From Kingdonia uniflora (Eukaryota; Streptophyta; Magnoliopsida; Ranunculales; Circaeasteraceae), in NCBI GenBank assembly GCA_014058105.1, contig JACGCM010002114.1, forward strand, positions 2,286,274-2,350,273: 64,000 nt of DNA, given 5' to 3'. Below, piece by piece: positions 51,986 through 62,398 of this stretch (position 1 is the first letter of the stretch; each line of letters opens with the position of its first letter). Under the pieces are notes generated by a model. That model was given only the letters and a program-made list of their open reading frames with translations, was not told the DNA's origin and did not search any database. Both the position numbers and the translations under genes were made by a program.

Positions 51986-52330
51986 TCTCAATTTGAGGTT
52001 CTCACTCTAGAAAATCCTGGCTTCAAAAGAAACTCAAGTTCCCCTTATATTACTTGGGAACTATTTACGCTCAAATCTCGAGGCAGATAAGTGGTTCCAA
52101 AACCAGCTTAAAAAACAGAGTTCCGCATTGTCGTTCGAACGACTTAGGCTGAAAACAAAGACTGGGCCAAAAGGCCAGAGAGTTGTTCGAGTTTCGTTCA
52201 AACGAGTTCTGAAGTCATTCGAACGACCAAGACAACAGCCCCCACATTTTCATTATCCTTCCTATCAGAAACAGTGGTTCAAAGGGAGTGCGGCCGATAA
52301 TATCTGAGTAGCTCAATGTTTTCTTGAGAG
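51986..52330. repeat. Copia-type LTR fragment with TCGTTCGAACGA palindromes
   Basis: Contains CCCTTATATTACTTGGGAACT, laid out like the 17600 copia LTR (TCTTTATATACTAGAGGACT). GTCGTTCGAACGAC at about 52131 and related motifs at 52186-52228 follow. The ends are not defined. Confidence 0.45.
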
Positions 52331-52536
52331 TTAGTTATTGCTACTTTCTTTAGCGCAAATGTGCAATTCTCTAGCTAGTTTTTTTTCACTGGGTTTTTGA
52401 TTCATAGACCATTAACTTATATAGATCTCGTTTGTATAGGGGTACTCGGAATTTATTGTTATTTTGAAGTTGTTAATATATTTGTGCAATGCCTAATCTT
52501 AACGTTGTTTGTATGACTGTTAATCTAATAGTTCAG

Positions 52537-52748
52537 TGCCTTCAAATCATCCCGATGCGGTAGCCGCTATTATAGCAAGTTGGGATAAGACGGCTCTCCA
52601 TGTTGCAGTCAGTGTTGGACATTTCTCACCGTCTGTGGAGAAACTTGTGGACTTGATGCCAGTGACGACGCTCGCAGTGAAAGATGCATCTGGATATGCA
52701 GATTTGTACGTCGCGAATAGTGGGAACACAAGGCCACTGAGATATTGA
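52537..52748 (+). pseudogene. Ankyrin-repeat fragment (ACD6/ITN1-like)
   Basis: After an AG acceptor at 52535-52536 the frame reads PSNHPDAVAAIIASWDKTAL, HVAVSVGHFSPSVEKLVDLM, then TTLAVKDASGYADLYVANSG and NTRPLRY with a stop. The TALHVAV..GH..VEKLVDLM spacing is one ankyrin repeat plus the start of the next, in the style of plant PGG-ankyrin proteins. The expected T-AL at ASGYTAL is ADL here, and the frame ends early. It is one decayed exon. Confidence 0.72.
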
Positions 52749-53335
52749 TATAGACTGATTTAGGCCTAATACTACTCGGTGTGGCTGCTAAGTATGGCTA
52801 CATGGATACAGGAATTTATGAAACACTAGTTTTTTTTTAGTAGTAAGAATTACACGAAGCAGCAAGAAGGCGTGAAAATGTACCCTAATGCTAGAATATG
52901 TATCTTAGCGGCTTCTTGGAAGGAAATCCCTCTAGCCTCATAAATAAAATTTGTAAGCTTGATACACCGATCATATCTAGCTTTTGACCTGCACAAAAGG
53001 CGTACGTAATAGCTGCACGAAAGTATTTTCAACATGTTATATCCATACTGCTTGAAACATTTTCTTTGTGGTAGGCGGTAGCTCTTCCTCGACTGAAGCT
53101 CGAGTTGCCGATATAGTTCAAAGTAACTGGACTGGATGTTGTTTAGCTAATGAATCCTTATTGGTGATTTTTTTTCTTCTTCTGAGAACTATATTTCGCA
53201 ATGTATCTCAAAAAGAAGATATAAATTTAGTCCGCAATTGCAAAGTAAAGTTTAGTCCGCAAGTGGTATACTATACTACTCCCCATTTATTATTTTAGAC
53301 CGGACGATAATAGTCCCTGTTTTTACTCCGCAACT
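52749..53335. other. Ankyrin-locus debris and spacer
   Basis: Contains a further altered copy (about 52990-53060) of the GIAAAQKYFQ-coding segment and a TCTTCCTCGACTGAAGCTCG stretch. No intact frame. Confidence 0.4.
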
Positions 53336-56300
53336 ACTGAAGATGCTCTTCCTCTCTCAAGTGACAGCTCTGAAGTCTGAACTTCATCTTCTTCCTCACT
53401 TGCATCTCTGGATCTCTCTCTAGTACTGATTTTGAGGTTTTGAAGAGGTACATTTATGATTCTCTGAAGTAATTTTTTTCGATTTTTATAAATTTCTTTT
53501 GGTTATGATTGTATGATATTGAGTTTTAAGGTCCCCATTAGCAAAAAGTTTAGATTTTTAGTGATTTTCATTGAAATTTATTGTTACCCAATTTAGGATT
53601 CTACACATATCAAAATATGTTAGGTTTAAATTGGTATAATTTTGTTTGATGTTAGACCAAAACAGTTGGAGTCTCCCCAATTCAATTTTAAAGTTCCTTA
53701 ATTTTGAGGATTATAGTTTTTTTTATTGTGTTGTGGTTTTCTTGGGTATTTTATGAAATTGGGAGTTTTTGAGCTGGGAATAAATTTTTATGGTAAATTG
53801 AGAATTTTGTTGTAATTTAAGTTTGGGAGTACTCCTTGTGATAAATAAAGGTTACAAGGATTGCCCCTACTAGACAAGGTTTCTTGGTTCGATGACGACG
53901 ATTAGATTTTCTACTCATAAAGATGTGCATCATTATGGACTATTTAAGATAGTCCTTGGTCTGGCTTGATCTTACATCTATAGTTTATTCCGTTGTGTTC
54001 TTAGTTCTCAAAGTGGTGAAACCATAAAGTGAGTATCAATCCTTCATCATACTTATTAAAGAGACGGAATATGTTTTTTACTTTGTTCTCTTGCATGGAA
54101 ATTTTTAGTTGTGGGGATTTGGTTACTCTTAACAATTTGAAATTTTTTTTTCCCACTTTGTTGTGGTATCGTACTATAACTTTTAAAAAATATAAAGCAA
54201 AATGAAAGAATGGGATCAGTTTGCTTTTTGATTAAGCCACTGGAGGTTTTTTTTTTTCTTTTTTCCATTGGAATATGTTACATTTGTTCCATATGCGTAA
54301 TTTAAAGGTATATGCTATTATTCCTGAACCGTTGTGTTTCCGTCAGAGGTTTCAAGGAAGATAGAGGAAGAACCAAAACTCAGGCCTCACTTCTCGCACA
54401 ATTATGGGTTTCATACGAGGAGTTCTTCTAGATGAATCTGTTCTCTTTGCGGAAGACATCAACAAGAATATATTTTTCCAAGTTGGAGCAGAGGCTCTAC
54501 TTGGTAGACTTCAGTACTCCAAGCTCCGTACGGTACAATTTCACCAGTTCTCTCTGTCTCTCTTAATTATTTCTTCCCCCCCTCCCCCAATTAACTAGTG
54601 ATCCGAGGAAGTGATTTGGAGGTATAGTTTAAAATGACACAATGAATCTCTTTTTTGTCTACGAGATATTTGATATATATGCAATTTGAGTTTTCATTTG
54701 TTCGGATATCCTGAATAAATCCAAATATGATTAATTTATCTCGGAAGTATATTAAAGATTGTAAAAGGAGTACTATAAAGAATAATATCACAATAGGACA
54801 TATTTATTATTATTATTTTATTTAAAAAAAAAATGAAGGGTTTTATTAATTTAGGCCAGGCTTTTATATCACAAGAGCCTGCCATCGGAAACGGGGAAAG
54901 ACTGTACACATGATCAACATGAGAATGAGAAAAGTACGTAAGAAAAGACTGAAGAATTTATAGTCGCCTCCCATCTAACCACAAAGTCCTCAAAGACGGA
55001 GCCTCAATCCTTGTAACCCCTATTTTACTAGTGGATAATGTAATATTGAGTGATCCCAAGTCTCCTCATCATCTATATACATGAAGCAGTAAGATACTAG
55101 TAACCACAATTTAGCTACAAAATCTATCAGCTTTTAGAGTTTCCGTAGAGATGCAGTCCATGTGAAGAAAGTATTGGTATGAACCTTGGCCACTCTATGC
55201 AGCATGTCCAAATAATTAAAGAAATTAACAGAGAGAGGAATAAAAGAAAACATGGCTCTCATCCACTTGCTCCCCCGCCTTTAAGGATGAGCATACGATG
55301 GTCCCTAATCCACATCTCCCCCTGTTTTTTTTGGTTGGCAGACTTTCTGCCACTTGACCATATGGTTTCTATGCCAATCCTCCCTATCGCGCAAAAGTAA
55401 AATAAGAGCTGAATATTGAACTAATAGTACTTAAAAGAGAGAAAGAATGCAAAGGAATGCTTGCTAGCATGTATCTAGTAACCACCAAATATTCACCTCA
55501 AAATAATCTTCGTTTCCAAAGAGCAAGTCTCTTTGTAAACAAGGTAAGTAATGAATTCCCGTTTGTTTTAGCTATCTAAGGGTTTCCAAGAGGGAGCCCT
55601 GGGTACGGCGAAGGAAGTTTGTATTCAGTAATTAAGGATGGGGATCCATTCAGCTATGTATTTACCTCCACACCAAGATTAAAACTCTTGGTATAGGTTA
55701 ACCCTGACATAATTATAATTGCTAAATACATAGGTCAAGTCCCATAACGTTACTCACCTGATCTCGAGCTTATAGATCATTAGATCCATTTATTGTTATC
55801 ACTTGTTTTACAATTGAGCAACAAATATTTTAATCTTGTACTTTGTGGAGTCTTGTCCCGCTTAAACCACGAATGTAATATGATTTTCCTTTTAAGATCA
55901 TGAATTTCTAAAGTTGTAAGAATTGTGTGATGCCTTTTCTCTTGTTGATTATCACATTATTCATTCCACTTATGCTCTGCTTATTACTTCACGTAACTTT
56001 CGGATTGCGAATTTTGTGGGTATCGATTGGATTAGCTTAAGTTTCCTCTCTTACATAAAACCAATGGCTAGCAATTACAAAATTGCCTGTAAAATCACAA
56101 TCCTAAAGCTATGTGGATAACACGCAGGGCCTTGGAGTAAATAAATACCGACATGCCACAAAGCATGGATTTTCTTTTGACATTAATTTTGTACTTTTTT
56201 TTGCAGGGAATTTCTTATAGAGTGGGTAGCTCACCACATAAGGTGCATTTCTTCCATTTATTATTATTATTGTCTGCATTTTATGATGTTAATTTTCACA

Positions 56301-59300
56301 TTAATGGTCTAAGTCTTACTGTATATAAGACTAAGAATCAGTTGTAACTCTTGAGCGTCTTTTGTGAGACATTATGTTGCGGCTTGATTTGTAAGCAATA
56401 GGATACTATCTCTCTATATATTACAGACTATAGTAGTTTCTAGCTTATGAATATTGTACCATAAAGGATTGAGAGGGGTGAACCTAGGAATTTATTTATT
56501 CTTGGTGGACCTATGAATATTTATAGAAACAAAGTGCGGAAGCAAATTGACTAACATAAAAGTAATCACGACTTTATTAATTGATCAATAAAACAAAACC
56601 TTAGATCTATCTTTTTACCTCCCTACCCATTAACTAGGGTTTTCTCTCAAACTTCAACTAGCCTTAGCCTCACCCTGTCAGACTTCTTTATAGAAGAGGA
56701 GTCCCCACCTTTCTAAACACGATCCCAATTAATAGGAAACAGATCTTTAAAAAAAGAAAGATAATTTAGAAACTACTAAAAATATTAGGGGGTTCCACAA
56801 AGAGGCTGACTAACGACTCCAATGACGTAGTCGTAGTGGCCACGTCGGCTAATTCCTCCTATCAACTCTCCCCCCTAAGAAGAATTCGTGGAGGGGATGG
56901 ATAGTTCACCGCTGTGACTGCCTCCTCGTCCATATCATCGCCCCACATCTGTTGAAACTCCTCGTCAATGTGATCGTAAAGATTCTAGGTTAAAAGAGCT
57001 ATATAATTCTTAGGATTCGGACATTCACGCCTCATATGACCTGTCTTCCCACAATTGTAACAAATCGCTGAACCGGTCGTCCCTGGTGCTTTTGGAGTTG
57101 CCGCTTTCACTGATGTAGTAGCTGCTGTTGGAGGAGTAAAAGATGAATAAACTGCCGATTTAAGTTTTGTCTCCACTCGCTTGGCCATTTCAACAACCTT
57201 TGACAAACTCTGAGCATTGAACAATACCAATTCATCTTATAACCGCTTTGTTAAACCAAGCTTGAACCGATTAATTCGCTGGGCTTCCGACTTAGATAAC
57301 ACAACTCGAGACGAGAATAAATAAAAATCGCTCGCATAATCATCAACTGATTGATTTTTGGATTGTCGCAGGTTTTGTAATTTTGCAAAACTCTCTTCCT
57401 CATAATTACCTGGAATAAATCGTGTCATTAGCTCACGTCGCATCGTATCCCAGTCTATAATATAATCACCCCAGCCGTTACCCGTAATTACTGCACCCAT
57501 TCCTTCTAGTTTAGAGCCTACCCTATCAGTTTCATCTCCATCAATGTGACTGCACGAGGTCTCCACAACGTTTGAACGCCAAAACTCGATCGACCCAGTC
57601 AATAAACCCATCTCCATCTGTTTTACCATCAAATTATGGAATGTTTATCTTAACGTCATGATTCATATTTTGAAAAGCAGAGATTATCGCGTTTGCTACC
57701 TGGCTCTCTGGGTTTCCCAAAAATCCGTACCTTCGTTGTTGGGGTGCATACCTTGCGTTCCCAAAACCTGGCTCACCTTGGTATCCATCGTTTCTGAAAC
57801 GAGATCCAAAGTTTGTAGGATGAACTCCGCGGCCTTGCCCTCTCCTGTCGTGAAAACCATATCTATCACCGTACTCACAACCGTTACCAGATTTTCTATC
57901 ACCCAAAAACGTACCCTCATCTGCGAAAGGATTACCTAGTGCCTATTGTCGCTGTTGAAAACCTTTACCCGTAGTCCACGTACCCTGTGGTGGAGTAGGC
58001 TCTCGGTGAGTCCTCGGAGGGATATAAGGTGCAACCCCAAGATGACTCGGATTACTCATGTTGGGCTCTTGAGTTTGCCCTTGCGAAAATGTTGGAAAAG
58101 GACTTGCGTGTCCCCAACCAACTTGCCCTAACCCATGGGCTTGGCCGGTTCCGTAGGTTCTCTATGCTGCCACGGTAATAACCCCTAAGGGACCGGTTCC
58201 GGTTGCCTGAAACTGTGGGTGTCCGGTCAGTTGATACTGTACCGGAGCTGTTATCGGGCCGACTGCTGATGCTGAACTTGGACCGGGCCGTCGGCCAGAC
58301 TGGGTTTGGTGACTGCGTTGGTTGCTGTGGCGGTAGCTGGTCGGGACCAGGTAGTCGTGCCTGGACCTGGTTCTCGGGTAGGAGCCCTCTCGGGTTCACT
58401 TGTTGAATCGAGGCCGGGCTTGACTGCTAGGCCAGGCCTAAACCTGGCAGCTAGATCTGTACAGGTCGTTGTTTCAGAGTTGGGCCGTGTACTCGGGCCT
58501 GGGTCGGGTTTGCACCTTGAATCTGGTCCAGGTTCAGTATTCGTGCGCCTGGTCCCGGTTCGGTATTTGTGACTAGTTTGGGTCCGGTACTTGGATCTGG
58601 TCCGAGTTGCTAACAGTGTCCTGGATCGGGTCCCCGTTGACTCCCGAATTCAGTCGCGATTCGGAGGCCGACACCCTTCGAGCTTCCTCTTAGTTGGTCA
58701 GCAGTCGTGCCCGTCGGTTTGCGTCGGCACCGGGAGGTCGCGTCATCCCCATGAGAGAGGACTCCGGTTCTAATTCTCGTTGAGGCTCATCTCCCCCCGT
58801 AGTGCCGATCACGACTTTCCTCCCTTCGGAGTCCGCAAATTTGTCCTCGCTACGTACATCTTGAACATCAAGTTCCTCAAAACTATTCAAGGTGAACGGA
58901 GTCCCTTCTTCGTCGAATTCCTTCTCTAGGTTAGCCCGTGTGGAAAGACCCCTTCCTCGCCCAATGCTCTGAACACGAGTTGGTGAGAACCCCAACCTTC
59001 ACACATCCCCCATAAACGCACCTAATGGAACCCTTCTTTCTCTTGACGGGGTTAACGGATTAGTTTCTTTTGATTGAGCCTTGAATTCTCGAGTTTTCCG
59101 TCGTAATCCTAAATTCCTCCATCTTCTCCTCTAGATCACGTAACCGATCTCCCTGAGTTGGTTGACATGATCCCGCTTTCTTCTTGTTGCCTACCATCTT
59201 CAAATTCGCAAAGTAAAAGAAAAAAAAATCCCTGTGGAATGAATCTCGCTCTGGTACCAAGTTTATAGAAACAAAGTGCGGAAACAAATTGACTATAGAA

Positions 59301-62300
59301 AAGTAATCACTACTTTATTAATTGATCAATAAAATAGAAACTTAGATCTCTCTTTCTACCTTTCTACCCATTAACTAAGGTTTTCTCTCAAACTCCAACT
59401 AGCCTTAACCTCACCCCCTCAGACCCCTTTATAGAAGATGAGTCCCCACCTTTCCAAACACGATCCCAATTATTAAGAAACATATCTAAAAGCAAAATAA
59501 GATAATTTAGAAACTATTAAAAATACTAGGGGGTCCCACGAAGAGGCCGATGACGCCAAGGACGTGGTCGTAGTGGCCACGTTAGCTAATTCCTATCAAA
59601 TACGATAGTAGAAAATTTAATAAGCGTCTTTCCAAAATATTGGAAGACATTTGAAGTGCACTAACAATCTGAAAATAACGAAGATAAGACTAGAAACTAG
59701 GTTATAAGGGGAAGTATTTCATGTTTACCATAAAAATCTGATGTTAACGGATAAACATATATTTTATTAAACACTCCACTTTTAAAGCAAACAATAAAAA
59801 TTCTAATTGAGAAAAGCTTTATGTAGGATTTAACCAATGCAGTCCCCATTGTAACTAATTGTCTAAGCCATTACAATAGACTTTACCGATAGGTTAAAAA
59901 TGTATAGAACATAAAAGATTGGTCGTAGATTGCATTTCATAGTGGCAGCTTCGGACATCCTGAGGTCAACTGACCCCCATGGTGCCACTCTTGATGATAG
60001 AGTTGTCAAATTAAAACTTGTTACTTTGCTACTTGCTCGTTTATACTTGTCCGAACGTTCACTTCTTAATTTAGAATTTGGATAATTATCCAGGTTTTGT
60101 CTACATGGATAATAGTTTATACTTGTCATGTTCCGTATTTGCAGAAAAAGACCTCAAGATAAGGCACACTCGGGTAATCATAGATAATTTGTGAATAGAT
60201 CATACATGGTCTAGTGATTCTTTTTCAGTCTGCGTAGTTGTCACATGGGAGTTTTCAATTCAATTACTGAGTCCTTCAACAATTCATAATAATCACCGAA
60301 TTGGAAATTATAGTTGTATCGGGAATCATAAGACAATTTGACCAAGTTTACCATTTTTGGTAGGTGAGTCCATTTTTATGAGATCAGTAGCTAAAGATGC
60401 TACTTATCAGATTCCACCCCGGGTTCCTGGCGGCAACTCTTAGGTAAATTATCAGCTAGGCAAGCTGGTGTCACACTGTACATTGTCATTTGTATTATAG
60501 TCGCTTTGATATGATCCACCAACTTCTTTGTATACGCCGTTCCATTGTCATATAAAGGTGAAGATCTTCATCAATTGGCTTTGCTAGGAACTCCAGTCAC
60601 GAAGCACATGCGTCTTCGTCTACTTTGTTGCACACATCTACAATTTTCTCCTAGAATGTTTGTTAAGCTTGGTCCTTACTAATAATCAGATCAATAGAAG
60701 TAAATAACCATGCTTGACAGAGCTTGTATTCCTCCACATCAGTGTATTTCACGGCCATTACCGAACCCATCTCTTTTTTCCATGCAGTTTGTGTTATGAT
60801 CCCCCTACTATCAACTCATCCACGTTTGCTAGTGGGAGCAACACAGTGAGAGGCAAACTTTTCGGTTGACCAAGCCTCAAAGTAGGGAAACTCACTCCCC
60901 AATGGAACCAGGGAATACTACAATGAGATACTTGTTTTCATTAAGCATGTAGAGGTCTCTCTTGTTTCTTACTACATATTCAAATAATATTATTTTTTCT
61001 TTTGGGCTTTGGCTAATCTGCCCCCCCTCAGTTGTATATTTTCTCCTTAATTCAATTTTATCTTTTGCCAAAAAAAAAAAAAATCAACACTGTGAGAGCT
61101 ATCCGTGTGAGGACGATTAAAACAGGGGAGCCACCTATTCATATGTGGTGGTATTTCAGGAGGTGCCGACCAGTTAAGGCTGTGGACCTCCAAAATTTCA
61201 ACTTGTGCAGTCGAAGTACTCAACATATTGAATTGGCTTATCCACTGCTAGAAGAGAGGTACACTACTCTCAGAAGCAGAAGCAGTAGCGTCAAGATGTC
61301 AAGAACTCATTCCTCTTACAAGGGTAAGGAAGATGCGGTCACGGTGAATGGTAGACAAATAGGTAAAAGTGTTGGGCCTAGTGGATGAAGTAGGCAAAGA
61401 AGTGAAGTAAGAAGAGAGTGAGATACGATATTGGTTTAATCAAGTAGGTCGTGGACTATGTATAAGGAAAAAACCAAATATATTTTAAATATCCGTTACT
61501 GATAATAACCGTTGGTGGGAAATAAAGAACTTTGACAGACCAAGTTAGCGCGCTTTGCCCGACGACACACCAAGTCACTTGGCAGCGTCTTACATGGTGC
61601 ACCTTGGTTAACTACATGCCAAGTCACATTGTGCCAGGTCTATTTCTTAATAAGTTGTCCCCAACTTCTACCTTACCATTGTGGTTTGGTTTGGGATTGT
61701 CAATGTCGATATAATAACTCTGAGACATCTTGTACAACTTGAATTTAACGAGTAATAACAAAAAGAGAAATTTGTAGAGAGAGAGAGAACACTTTTATAA
61801 GGGTGTGTTTCATAGCAAAATAAATAAATAAATGAGAAACCAAGTGAGAGCAAAATTTAAGACTACCAAGTGAGAAATGTGATTTTTCACGAGAAACTTA
61901 CAAGGTAAACAGTTGAGAAATGGGTTTCAATTTTCAACCCAATAAGATGAGAAACATGATTTCTTATTGAGTAATGGTTACCCGAAAAATTGTTTCTCGA
62001 AATAAAAAACTTGTGCTTCCAAGCACACCCTTAAGGTTTTAATTAAACTCGTTAGTTTGTTTTTCATTCCCATTTTCTCTTTTTCTTTTCTTTTATCGAA
62101 GCCTATTTTTTTTTTCCATTTATATTATTATATACCCGAGCACCCTCAAAATAAATATTATTTCCTTTGACATGTCTCATTAACATCTTTTTGTTTTAGG
62201 TAACCTTTCTTGAAAGGATGGCAATGCTTTATTCAGTAGATTGCTTCATGCTGAATGCTTCTTCTATAGATGTTTCACTTAAGGAGATCTCTCTAGTTTG

Positions 62301-62398
62301 GGGTAATATTGGAGGTAGTTGTTTATACGTATCTTCACATAAAGACGAAGATCTCCTTCTTGAGCTCACCAGCCATGGCTGGAGGACTGTTGTTAAAA
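53336..62398 (+). CDS. Unrecognised plant gene, 5' part, three visible coding exons
   Basis: Likely 5' UTR exon about 53336-53447 (donor AGAG|GTACA), a UTR intron, then exon 54347-54532 with ATG at 54404. Coding exons are 54404-54532, 56207-56242 and 62200-62398. The first two are whole codons, and the third adds 66 codons plus one base before donor A|GTGAGT. All splice sites are GT..AG. The frame reads MGFIRGVLLDESVLFAEDIN, a stretch ending GRLQYSKLRT, GISYRVGSSPHK, then VTFLERMAMLYSVDCFMLNA and a C-terminal SLVWGNIGGSCLYVSSHKDE. I do not recognise the family. There are no membrane segments and no known motif. Three exons in one phase, with no stops, make chance unlikely. The rest lies beyond 62400 or off the window. 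Its 6-kb second coding intron holds a gag-only LTR element and a MITE. Confidence 0.6.
54533..56206. other. Intron 1 of the unrecognised gene (coding intron)
   Basis: No gene inside. Near 54820-54870 the sequence looks, on the minus strand, like the 3' tail of a retroelement (GGCTCTTGTGATATAAAAGC, then AATAAAACCCTTCAT followed by a T run). That reading is weak. Confidence 0.4.
56521..56864 (-). repeat. 3' LTR of the TR-GAG-like element
   Basis: About 344 bp. The minus strand starts TGATAGGAGGAATTAGCC and ends GTTTCTATAA. It pairs with 59263-59598. Confidence 0.8.
56985..59193 (-). pseudogene. Gag of the TR-GAG-like element, broken
   Basis: The minus-strand frame opens MVGNKKKAGSCQPTQGDRLR with a coiled-coil-like segment. 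It continues through low-complexity Pro/Gln/Arg-rich stretches to a Retrotrans_gag core: FDGKTDGDGFIDWVDRVLAF, then WDTMRRELMTRFIPGNYEEE, SFAKLQNLRQSKNQSVDDYA and RINRFKLGLTKRL. It ends in a zinc knuckle, CYNCGKTGHMRRECPNPKNY (C-x2-C-x4-H-x4-C), with a stop at 56985. Gag would form the particle and bind RNA. Several stops and frameshifts break it into at least five pieces, so this copy makes no full protein. Confidence 0.85.
59263..59598 (-). repeat. 5' LTR of the TR-GAG-like element
   Basis: About 336 bp. The minus strand starts TGATAGGAATTAGCTAACG, and the LTR is followed by the primer site at 59248-59260. Confidence 0.8.
59604..61798. other. Intron DNA of the unrecognised gene, with a possible LINE tail
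   Basis: Near 60985-61083 CCCCCCCTCAGTTGTATATT, then TTGCCAAAAAAAAAA, looks like the poly(A) 3' end of a plus-strand LINE. No reverse transcriptase is visible upstream. A 118-codon frame at 61032-61388 has no recognisable domain and begins inside this tail, so I do not call it a gene. Confidence 0.4.
61799..62032. mobile_element. Small hAT-like MITE
   Basis: The ends AAGGGTGTGTTT and AAGCACACCCTT are imperfect inverted repeats, enclosing AT-rich DNA with repeated GTGAGAAAT/GAGAAACA units. I could not confirm a target duplication. It ends about 170 bp before the third coding exon of the unrecognised gene. Confidence 0.5.

Larger units (their letters stand above)
56521..59598 (-). mobile_element. 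Gag-only LTR retrotransposon (TR-GAG-like), 3.1 kb
   Basis: LTRs lie at about 56521-56864 and 59263-59598, with a near target duplication AATAT / AATAC. On the minus strand the primer site TTGGTACCAGAGC (59248-59260) follows the 5' LTR, and the purine tract AGGGGGGAGAGT (56865-56876) precedes the 3' LTR. The interior encodes only gag; there is no protease, reverse transcriptase or integrase. That is the layout of TR-GAG non-autonomous elements. The LTRs differ at many positions, so it is old. It sits inside an intron, antisense to the host gene. Confidence 0.85.

Noticed and set aside
61032..61388. 118-codon frame
   Set aside because: It starts inside a LINE-like tail with a poly(A) run and has no domain or splice support.
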